Positions 7,944 to 16,775 of a stretch of DNA of 64,000 bases are shown here, piece by piece (position 1 is the stretch's first letter; each line of letters starts with the position of its first letter). Where the stretch lies: the NCBI GenBank assembly GCA_963832835.1, contig CAWHVD010000001.1:2108001-2172000 (forward strand), read 5' to 3'. The translations under genes and the position numbers were made by a program. Below the pieces are notes generated by a model that did not search any database, had not been told where the DNA came from, and was given only the letters and a program-made list of their open reading frames with translations. Origin of the DNA: CAVPKN01 sp963832835 (GTDB lineage: Bacteria > Chlamydiota > Chlamydiia > Chlamydiales > JAAKFR01).

Positions 7944-10900
7944 ATGATTCCTTCGAATATTCCCCAAACTCCGTGGCGTGTGAGCCCTGAGATTTCCGGG
8001 CGTCTACAAGCGGTGAACCCTCGCTTTAAAGCTGCTGTCCTTGAGCCTAGTGATCCTGCATCTCAATTTGTTTTAGCTCAGTTTATGGCCGATAAGCCTC
8101 CTGGTTTTAGCATTACTAAGATCACCTATGTTTATAACAGCTCTTTGCAGATGGGCTTTTTAGCACACCTGAGCAATATAGAACATGAGGCCAAACAGTT
8201 TTTGCCCGCATCTCTATCTGCAGAACGCAAAGAGGTGGTTGAGAACTGGAAAGATCTCACCTCTGTATATTCTCCCTTACAAGTGATGGTAGACCAGGAA
8301 GAGCAAATCCTCCATCATGCCAAAGTTCTTCCTCTTTGGCATGGCACCTCTTTGCCAAAATCCCAAGAGATTTGCTCCACAGGCTTTCACCGCCATGGTC
8401 AGGTAGTACGACATTGGCTATTTTGGAAGTGGGATCTATTTTACCGAGAGTGCTCAATACGCCTCGATGTATAGCAAGGGAGCTCTTCTTCTTTCCTGGG
8501 TCTCGATGGGAAAGCCCTATCCTGTTATCAGCGATAAACCCTACCCGGGCAAATGTACTGATATGCAGATGCTAGAGTGTAAGGGCGCCTATCAAAATTA
8601 CGATACCCACTTCATACCCGTCGCTTCTATCCTTCCAGATAATCCCCACTGCATGGTCTATTACCCCTGTGTTCACAAACAGCCACCCGCATGGCATGAG
8701 TTTGTCGTATTCCAAAAGGCTCAAGCCCTTCCTAGCTTTATCGTAGAGATTGGCGTAGACCTTCTTCCCTCCCTTAGCCTCAACTACACCTTTGACGGTC
8801 TGTATGCCTCCTGCCAGGCCGGAGATCTACCCCAAGTCAAGAGCTGGATTCTGGAAGATAAAATGCGTCTTTTAGAAGGGTGCTCAAGGGGAAAACTGTT
8901 TCTTTGCAGCGATCTTAGGAGGCCAGCTTCCTGTTTTAAAATGGCTTTTTGCTCAAGACTCTACTCTGCTTTAAAAAGGGAGAAAAGATGGTTGGACTCC
9001 CCTGCATGTGGCCGCAATGCAAGGTAGCGCCCCTATCGTCTCTTGGCTCCATAGGCAAGATCCCACAATGATTCATAGCGGTAAACCCACACCTTTGCAA
9101 TGTGCTGCCTTTTCTGAACAAATCCCTGTGCTCAAACTCTTCTTAGAAGAAGTGAAAAAAGATACTGTTCTGGTCGAAGAGATACTGAAAAGACCGTGTC
9201 CTCTCACCCTGCAGTTTTTGCTAGAAAATGGTCTTGATCCTGATCAGGCCAACCGGTTTAAGCAAACGCTTCTACACCTAGCTGCACAAGCTGGGCAGGT
9301 GGACCATATCGAATTGCTACTCGATACAGGAGCTAAAATCAATGCCCAAGACTTGTCCAAAAAAACACCCCTTTACTTAGCTGTAGCGCAAGGTCGCATT
9401 TCTGCCGTTAAATGCCTGCTCGCTAACCAAGCAGATCCTAGCATTGTCGGCATAGAGGGAGATACCCTCCTCCATGTTGCGGCCTTCTACGGATATACGC
9501 CCATTGTAGCCATGCTTCTCAAGTATCCCCTTCTTCACTGTGTCGATGGAGATGGGAAACAGCCCATCCATAAAGCCGTGTGGGGTCATGATAAACCGGA
9601 TGTGGTAGAGCTTCTGCTGCAATGCCGGAGCTGATCCTAATGCCTCGAATGCTTTTGGATTCACCCCCCTGCATTGGGCTGCAAAGCATGGACATATTGC
9701 CAGCGCCCAGCTACTGCTTCAAAAAGGAGCATGGCCCGATATTGCCAATCAGAATCATGATCTTCCCTTAGATCTGGCAGTCCGTTGGGGACAAGATGCG
9801 TTTGTACAGTTTTTTTTGGGAGTCAAACCTAAAGAGCCGGATCAGCTACCCAAGGATGTCGAGAGCTATTACTGCACCCAACTTTTGCACGCCAAGAAAG
9901 AGAAGTAATTACCAAGAGCAAATCTTTTATCTAGAAAAGCTCAGTGACCTCTACATCCAAAAAAGGCAGTGGGCACAAGCCGCTAAAATCCTCAATGGGG
10001 CTTTTGCAATCTTGGAGAAAGATGGGGATAATCTTCTTCTGAAACAATACCTGTTAGCAAAACTTGAGCGGATCGAAGCTCTGTTTTTAGACAGCAGAGG
10101 GTTAAAAGTTCCTCATTACCATAAAGGGAGTGTGCTCAATTACAGAGAATGGTTGAAAAATGTCCGGAGCCTCTACTTCAAAGAGTTTGAAGAGAAAAAG
10201 CCCATTGAAGACATCCTCCCCTTTCTCACAGCTTCCTACAAAAAGCTTTTAGGCTCCCTTATCCTAGATGCTCAAGGGCTCATAGGAGATGCTCCCGTGC
10301 AATGGTCTTGTGTGGGGATGGACTCTATGGCTCGCAATGAGATGTGTCCCTATTCCGATCTGAAGTTTGCCTTTCTGATCGGGAAAAAGACCGAAAAAAA
10401 TCTCGGCTATTTCCGCACTCTCGCAGAACTTGTCGAACTCAAAATCATCAACTTAGGGGAAACATCCTTTCCCATCTTCGGCAGACTCTTTGGAGAGAGC
10501 TCACCACAAGCTAGCCCCACGCCCAGCGGCTTTTCGATGGACTCAGGAGGCAAGACTCCGCTCGGTAAACCAGGACTTTATGAGCTCATCGACACCCCGG
10601 AAGGGTTAGCCAAGTATCAGAGCGTCCCTTGGATGGAAAAAGATATTAATGTCACCAATGCCCTCTCTTCTGTGTGCCATGTGGCCGGTGACAAAAGACT
10701 CTTTGTGAAATATTACCAAGCTAAGCAAGATCAGCATAGCAGGGCAGATGGCTCCTTTTCTTTTACGCGAACCCCTTTCTGCCAAAAACTTGCCATGAAA
10801 CTACTCGGGGGAGACTTGGGGGATGTAGAGGAACTTAAGCTCAATCTAGCCAGAGAAAATGAGAAGAACAACCATTTCGGCATCAAAAAAGAGCTCTATC

Positions 10901-11862
10901 GCCCCTTTCAATCCATTTTAGGTAGTCTTACCCTGTTCTGTGGACTTCCCACGCGTTCTACCTTTGGGATGATTCAGCAGCTCCTCCAAAAGGGATTGCT
11001 CTGCTCTGAAGGAGCCAAAAACCTCACTCAGGCCCTCTTGCAGCTCCTCAGACTACGCTTTGAAGCGCACACCTTTTACCACAATGGAGGGGAGTTTCAC
11101 CTGCATATCGAGGAAGAACAAGCTCAAGATCCCCAATACCTCTATAAGGTGCTGATCCCCTTTCACTCTTGTGCTGAGCAGTTTTTGCGTACAAAGAATC
11201 CCCAGTCATTTAGCAAATCCCTGTTCTACGATAAAGGTCCTCAAATCCACGGAGCTGTTTTTGAGCAGGACCTCCAATATGACAAAGTACAAGAAGCCCT
11301 CCAGCAGGCTGTATCTCCGAATCCCAATGATCTCGATGCGCATCTGCGGCTCGGAGACATAAAAACGAAAATGGTACAGTATCAAGAATCGCTTAAGCGC
11401 CAATTGAAGGCCCTTGCATTCGCTCAGCACAAGCATGGTGAGAATCATCTCGATGTGGCCGCATGCTACAATAATATCGGCAGTATCTACGACAACCTCG
11501 GAGAGTTGACACAGGCCCTCAAGTTTTTCCACAAGGCTTTGAAGATTTGGTTACAAATCCTCGGCGAAAACCATCCCTCTGTGGCCGCAAGCTACAGCAA
11601 TATCAGCAGAGTCTATGAAAACCTTGGGGAGTTGACACAGGCCCTCGAGTTTTACCAAAAGGCTTTGGGTATTTTCCTTCTGGCATATGGTAAGGGTCAC
11701 CCTTATATTGAAGCAGTATTGGAAAGCTTGATTACCTGCGCAGGAAAAGCATCACCATCACAAATCAAAGCTTTAGAGGAGGTTTCTATCCTTTGCGCCA
11801 AAGTTTTGGGGCATCAGAACCCGCAGACTCAACAGTTGATTCAATTGATTGCCAGAAAATAG
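7944..11862 (+). pseudogene. PARP-like-ankyrin-nucleotidyltransferase-TPR protein, frameshifted
   Basis: The reading frame shifts by +1 near 8400, 8905, 9620 and 9905, and a nonsense TAA lies near 8970, so no single product is encoded. Joined, the parts read: a PARP-type ADP-ribosyltransferase fold with all three positions of the H-Y-E triad (PLWHGTS; GYFGSGIYFTESAQYASMYS; HEFVVFQKAQALPSF); ankyrin repeats (GWTPLHVAAMQGS, TLLHLAAQAGQ, TPLYLAVAQGR, FTPLHWAAKHGH); a DUF294-like nucleotidyltransferase region (MARNEMCPYSDLKF, with the usual GS altered to DS); and kinesin-light-chain TPRs near the end (YNNIGSIYDNLGELTQALKF). The layout resembles eukaryotic tankyrases and suggests a host-directed effector that has decayed. 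Sequencing indels are the alternative, but neighbouring genes are clean. The part from about 9900 to 11862 is one open frame that could still be expressed. Confidence 0.75.
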
Positions 11863-11867
11863 GGTTT

Positions 11868-12030
11868 ATACCATTTCCAGAAAATAAAGCCATGAAGTGG
11901 TACTGGGTAACATGACAGATTTGGATGATCGTTTCGAAGCCTCTGTTTTTGCACCTAAGCGAGAAAAGATCGTTCAAAAATGGCGTGTTATACAGTGCCA
12001 ATTTGTGACTTTATTTTTGATACATGGTAT
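11868..12030. repeat. MITE-like element, copy 1
   Basis: About 163 bases, closely matching 13402-13564. The ends are an inverted repeat of about 25 bases (ATACCATTTCCAGAAAATAA); the right end is degenerate here. It has no coding capacity. It begins right after the stop of the PARP/TPR pseudogene. Confidence 0.8.
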
Positions 12031-12052
12031 TAGCCTCGAAAAACTGTCTGCA

Positions 12053-12227
12053 CATCATCCTAAAAACGGCAGTTGGAGACGGCAAATTGACGCAATCTTT
12101 TGATCCGGAATCGCTTCCATTAGGGAGCCCCTTCACCATTTGGGAATGTGCGCCCCCTATTAAAAGTGATTCTAAATCAAAATCTTGCATCACTTTACCA
12201 TCTCGAACTGCCGTTTTTAGGATCATG
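12053..12227. repeat. Long imperfect palindrome, second MITE-like family
   Basis: The 175-base sequence is nearly its own reverse complement: the arms start CATCATCCTAAAAACGGCAG and the complement of the right end starts CATGATCCTAAAAACGGCAG. Pairing continues through most of the element. Translations of the two strands are consequently similar (LKTAVGDGK and LKTAVRDGK). With 11868-12030 it fills the 431-base gap before the efflux adaptor, in which I see no gene. Confidence 0.8.
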
Positions 12228-12293
12228 CCACCTTACACTTGAACCACACACGCTCTTGTTTTTTTAAGCAAAACATGAGATGGACAAGGAGAT

Positions 12294-13421
12294 ATGAAGA
12301 CATATTTGCTTGTTCTGATCGGATTTTTAATGCTGGGAAGTGGATGCAAGACAGCTCCTAAGGAAAGGCCGCCTGTGGGAGTGAATGCCTTCCGCGTTGA
12401 GCCACAAACAATTCCAGCTATTTTTGAATTTGTGGGTGTGGCCAAAAGCTCCCATCCTGTACAGATAAGGGCGCGGGTGGAAGGGTATTTGAATTCAATC
12501 GACTATGTAGAAGGGAGCATGGTCGAAAAAGATACATTACTTTTCCAGCTCGATCCCCGTCAATTTCTGGCAAGCTTGGAAGCAGCTCAAGGGGCACTGG
12601 CAAGGCAGGAGGCAGTATTGTGGCGTGCTCAAAGAAGCCTGGCCCGTATCGAGCCCTTGTATAAGCAAAATGCAGCTAGCCAAAGAGATTTTGACGACGC
12701 TACAGCTCAGGTGTTAACGGCTGAAGCCTCTGTCATTATTGCAAAACAGAATGTAGTCCAAGCAGAGTTGAACTTAAGCTACACGCATATCACCTCGCCA
12801 ATCAAGGGATTGACTGGAAGGGCTTTATTTCGAGATGGTTCTTTGATTACTCCATCGGTAAATGGTTTATTAACAGAGGTCTCGGTGATTGATCCGATCT
12901 GGATCTATTTTTCTGTCGCTGATAATGAACTGCTCCAAGGAAGAGCTGAAGGGGATGCCAAGACATTGCTTCTCCCAGCTGAACATCAATATGAGGTCAC
13001 CCTCGAGTTGTCAGATGGCTCCACTTACCCCTATACGGGTAAAGTCAATTTTACCTCACCTACCCTAGATCCGCTGACAGGCACAATGTCTGCGCGCGCC
13101 GAATTTGTGAACCCCGAAGGAGAGGTACTGCCGGGACAGTTTGTTCGGGCGAAGGTAAGCGGCGCTTTGAGACCAAATGCTCTGATTGTCCCGCAATCGG
13201 CTGTTTTCCAAGGAAACAAGGGAAAGTCTGTATTTGTGATCACTGATAATAAAGTTTCGATTATGGAAGTTGAGGTGGGAGATTGGTTTGAAAATTACTG
13301 GATCATTAAACAAGGGCTGAAGCCTGGTGATGTGGTAGTAGCAGATGGTGTCAATAGGGTGCACGAAGGGGCAACCATTCATATTCTATCGACCAAGACT
13401 TATACAATTTCCAGAAAATAA
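12294..13421 (+). CDS. RND efflux periplasmic adaptor (MFP, AcrA/MexA-like lipoprotein)
   Basis: 375 residues. AAGGAGAT lies directly upstream of the ATG. The signal peptide ends in a lipobox (MLGSGC), so the protein is anchored to the inner membrane. The biotinyl/lipoyl half-motif (VQIRARVEGYLNSIDYVEGS), a helical hairpin (about 95-160), SYTHITSPIKGLTGRALF and the beta-barrel/membrane-proximal region (PGQFVRAKV) follow AcrA order. It should link the pump at 13570 to an outer membrane channel, probably the one at 25069. The last codons and the stop fall inside a MITE copy, so the native C-terminus may have been replaced. Confidence 0.92.
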   Translation: MKTYLLVLIGFLMLGSGCKTAPKERPPVGVNAFRVEPQTIPAIFEFVGVAKSSHPVQIRARVEGYLNSIDYVEGSMVEKDTLLFQLDPRQFLASLEAAQGALARQEAVLWRAQRSLARIEPLYKQNAASQRDFDDATAQVLTAEASVIIAKQNVVQAELNLSYTHITSPIKGLTGRALFRDGSLITPSVNGLLTEVSVIDPIWIYFSVADNELLQGRAEGDAKTLLLPAEHQYEVTLELSDGSTYPYTGKVNFTSPTLDPLTGTMSARAEFVNPEGEVLPGQFVRAKVSGALRPNALIVPQSAVFQGNKGKSVFVITDNKVSIMEVEVGDWFENYWIIKQGLKPGDVVVADGVNRVHEGATIHILSTKTYTISRK

Positions 13422-13564
13422 AGTCATGAAGTGGTACTGGGTAACATGAGAGATTTGGATGATCGTTTCGAGGCCTATGTTTTTGCACCTAAGCGAGAAA
13501 GGATCGTTCAAAAATGGCGTGTTATACGGCGCCAATTTGTGACTTTATTTTCTGGAAATGGTAT
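13402..13564. repeat. MITE-like element, copy 2, between adaptor and pump genes
   Basis: The right end reads TTTATTTTCTGGAAATGGTAT, the complement of the left end (ATACAATTTCCAGAAAATAA). The interior matches copy 1 over its length. It supplies the adaptor stop codon at one end and ends six bases before the pump ATG, so the pump's translation start region is partly MITE-derived. Confidence 0.85.
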
Positions 13565-13569
13565 TATTC

Positions 13570-16500
13570 ATGATTGCTAAGTATTTTATCAACCGCCCCA
13601 TCTTTGCCACAGTGATCTCGATCCTCATTGTTCTAGCAGGTGGTATCGCTCTATACATCTTGCCCATCGAACAGTACCCCAACATCACTCCCCCTCAGAT
13701 ACAAGTGACGGTCTCATACCCAGGAGCAAGCGCTCAGACGATCGCAGATTCGGTCGCAACACCCTTGGAAGACCAGATCAACGGGGTCGAGAACATGATC
13801 TATATGTACTCGGAAAGCGCTGCCACAGGTAATTTGACACTCAATATCTTTTTTAAAATCGGCGCAGACGTCGATCAGGCTTTGAACAACGTGCAAGACC
13901 GGGTCGATTTGGCCATGCCTCAATTGCCAGAAGAGGTGCAAAAAGAAGGGGTTATTGTCAAAAAACAAACTCCGACCATCTTGCTTCTTGTGGCCTTGCA
14001 AGGAGAAGGTGAGCGTTTTGATGAGCTTTATGTCAACAACTATGCGACGATCCACATTGCTGATGAGCTACAACGCTTACCCGGGATTAGCAACGCTCAA
14101 GTAATCAACGCGCGCAACTACGCCATGCGTCTTTGGCTACGGCCCGATAAAATGGCCCAGCTCGGTATTTCTACCTCAGATGTGACCGAGGCGGTCCAAG
14201 CTCAAAACAATGACTACCCCATAGGTCAGCTTGGACTACCACCAAACACCTCATTTGTTCCCCTCACCATTCCGGTAACAGGTTTAGGCAGACTCTCGGA
14301 GCCCGATCAATATGACAATATCATCCTGCGAGCTACTCCTGAGGGTGCGACCGTGGTAGTAAAAGACATTGGGCATTCTGAACTAGGTGCACAAGACTAC
14401 AGCGTGAATGGGGCTATCAATGGAAAAACCACAGCGCTTATCGCTATCTATCAAGATTATGGAGCCAATGCAATCGACATTGCAACAGCGGTTAGGTCAT
14501 CTCTTGAAAGACTTTCCAAACGCTTTCCTGCAGGGATCAAATACTCAATACCGTACGACACAACAACCTTTATCAAGGTGTCTATCCACGAAGTAGAAAA
14601 GACGCTTTACGAAGCAGCTATTTTAGTAGCGCTTGTCGTTTTTATCTTCTTGCAGAATCTACGTGCCACGCTCATCCCGGTGATCGCGATGATCGTTTCA
14701 ATCATCGGTAGCTTTGCAGGGATGTATATGCTGGGTTTTTCTCTGAACACGCTCACACTTTTTGGCCTTGTTTTAGCCATCGGTATTGTGGTGGATGATG
14801 CGATTGTGGTTGTAGAAAATGTCGAGCGTAACATGCGTGAGAAAGGTCTTGCACCCAAAGAGGCCGCTCTAAAAGCGATGGAAGAGGTTTCTGGACCAAT
14901 CGTTGCTATTGTCTTTGTCTTGTGCGCTGTTTTTATCCCCGTAGCTTTTTTAGGAGGGATAGCAGGAGAGCTATATAAGCAATTTGCTTTGACAATTGTC
15001 GTTTCTGTGCTCTTTTCGGGTCTCGTGGCTTTGACATTAAGCCCGGTCCTTGCAGCCCTATTGTTTAAGCAGCATGCAAAACAGACAAAAATCGGCGCAG
15101 CCTTCAATCGCTTCTTGGATAAATGCACACACCATTATTCGGGGGGGTCTGCATGGCTGATCGATCGCCCTACAATTGCCATAGGTGGATTTGCTCTTGT
15201 GATCGCTCTGCTTGTGTTTTTCATGAAGATTGTTCCCACAAGCCTTGTGCCCCAAGAAGACCAAGGGTATCTTTTTGTCTTCGCCAATACACCTGACGGG
15301 GCAAGCCTTGCCCGAACCCAGCAGGTTACAGACCAAGTGGGCCCAATTGCTCTGAAAAATGAGGGCGTTGAAAACTTTATTTCTCTCACCGGTTTCAGTC
15401 TAATGGAAAATCTAAACCGCACGACTGTGGGTACTTATTTCGTTATGCTCAAAAACTGGGACAAACGGAAATCTAAAGAACTACAGGCGGGAGGGATCTT
15501 GCAAGATCTAACACGGGAATTGATGGCAATCCCACAAGCTCAGATCATGCCCTTCAATCCACCCGCCATTCAAGGTTTAGGAACAGTAGGAGGCTTTGAG
15601 TTCTGGATTATCAACGAGGGCGATGGTGGGCTCGATGCCCTAGAGTCGGCAACCAATCAATTCATCGAAGAGGCAAGCAAAAGAGTAGAATTGGGCCCCA
15701 TGACAACCGCTATCCAAGCCAATTGTATGCAGCTCTACGCAGATGTCGATCGCGTCAAAGCACGGGCTTTAAAAGTTGCCGTCCGCGATGTCTACCAGGC
15801 CCTTCAATGTCAACTCGGTTCTGTATACGTCAATAACTTTAACAAATATGGACACGTCTTTCAGGTCATGCTACAAGCTGAACCAAATTTTCGCAGCACA
15901 CTTGCTGAAGTAGGTAATATCTACGTCCGCTCATCGGATCAACAGATGGTTCCTATCAAATCGTTGGTCTCCTTTCGCAATTCCAGCGGTCCCGATCTGG
16001 TCAGCCGCTTTAATAACTTTCCTGCAGCGAAAATCACCGGCGGGGCAAAGCCTGGATATAGCTCGGGCCAGGCGATGCAGGTCATGGCAGAGATCGCTGA
16101 TACAATCCTTACCGGAGACATGACCTACTCGTGGAGTGGCGAAGCCTATCAAGAACAGGAGGCAGGTGGTGCCGGCGCTCTGGCGATTGTGGGAGCTTTA
16201 CTCCTTGTATTTTTGATTTTGTCTGCCCTTTATGAGCGGTGGTCGCTGCCTCTTGCTATTCTGTTAGGCGTCCCCTTTGGAATTCTGGGAGCTCTCATTG
16301 CTGTGTGGCTCCGCGGGCTGGAAAACGATGTCTATTTCCAAATTGGATTGGTCACCCTCATCGCATTGGCTGCCAAAAATGCGATCTTAATTGTGGAATT
16401 TGCAATCCAGCGCCGCCGGGAAGGGATGTCAGCACGCGATGCTGCACTAGAAGGGGCCAGGCAGAGATTCAGAGCGATCATTATGACCTCGCTCACCTTT

Positions 16501-16653
16501 ATATTCGGGGTGCTTCCTCTTGTCACCAGCTCGGGCGCCGGCGCTGCCAGTCGCCATTCTGTCGGCACAGGCGTGATGGGCGGAATGATCTTCGCCACCC
16601 TCTTTGGCATTTTCTTTATTCCTTTTTTCTATAAACTCCTCGATCGAAAATAA
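13570..16653 (+). CDS. RND multidrug efflux pump (HAE1, AcrB-like)
   Basis: About 1027 residues, the family length. It opens with MIAKYFINRPIFATVISILI, the usual start, so I prefer the ATG at 13570 over 13558. It shows twelve hydrophobic segments with two large periplasmic loops, the TM4 proton-relay motif GIVVDDAIVVVENVER (paired Asp) and GAASRHSVGTGVMGGM near the end. It exports drugs or lipids using the proton gradient in a tripartite complex with the adaptor upstream. A MITE separates the two genes but they remain co-oriented. Confidence 0.95.
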   Translation: MIAKYFINRPIFATVISILIVLAGGIALYILPIEQYPNITPPQIQVTVSYPGASAQTIADSVATPLEDQINGVENMIYMYSESAATGNLTLNIFFKIGADVDQALNNVQDRVDLAMPQLPEEVQKEGVIVKKQTPTILLLVALQGEGERFDELYVNNYATIHIADELQRLPGISNAQVINARNYAMRLWLRPDKMAQLGISTSDVTEAVQAQNNDYPIGQLGLPPNTSFVPLTIPVTGLGRLSEPDQYDNIILRATPEGATVVVKDIGHSELGAQDYSVNGAINGKTTALIAIYQDYGANAIDIATAVRSSLERLSKRFPAGIKYSIPYDTTTFIKVSIHEVEKTLYEAAILVALVVFIFLQNLRATLIPVIAMIVSIIGSFAGMYMLGFSLNTLTLFGLVLAIGIVVDDAIVVVENVERNMREKGLAPKEAALKAMEEVSGPIVAIVFVLCAVFIPVAFLGGIAGELYKQFALTIVVSVLFSGLVALTLSPVLAALLFKQHAKQTKIGAAFNRFLDKCTHHYSGGSAWLIDRPTIAIGGFALVIALLVFFMKIVPTSLVPQEDQGYLFVFANTPDGASLARTQQVTDQVGPIALKNEGVENFISLTGFSLMENLNRTTVGTYFVMLKNWDKRKSKELQAGGILQDLTRELMAIPQAQIMPFNPPAIQGLGTVGGFEFWIINEGDGGLDALESATNQFIEEASKRVELGPMTTAIQANCMQLYADVDRVKARALKVAVRDVYQALQCQLGSVYVNNFNKYGHVFQVMLQAEPNFRSTLAEVGNIYVRSSDQQMVPIKSLVSFRNSSGPDLVSRFNNFPAAKITGGAKPGYSSGQAMQVMAEIADTILTGDMTYSWSGEAYQEQEAGGAGALAIVGALLLVFLILSALYERWSLPLAILLGVPFGILGALIAVWLRGLENDVYFQIGLVTLIALAAKNAILIVEFAIQRRREGMSARDAALEGARQRFRAIIMTSLTFIFGVLPLVTSSGAGAASRHSVGTGVMGGMIFATLFGIFFIPFFYKLLDRK

Positions 16654-16775
16654 AGCAGATTAATACCATTTCTTGAACAGCCGAAGAATATCTGTGTATA
16701 AGAAGGATCTTTGAGGAATCGAAAACCCCGCTCATCAGATGAAAGTAGCGGTTCCGAATCCTTTTCTGAATAGGA

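Noticed and set aside
9796..9905. Start of the 688-residue frame at 9796 as a real N-terminus
   Set aside because: The ankyrin coding runs in another frame until a stop at 9906-9908; residues before about 9910 in this frame are not family-like.
12011..12242. Two opposite frames of about 71 codons with similar translations
   Set aside because: The similarity comes from the palindrome; there is no ribosome binding site for either.
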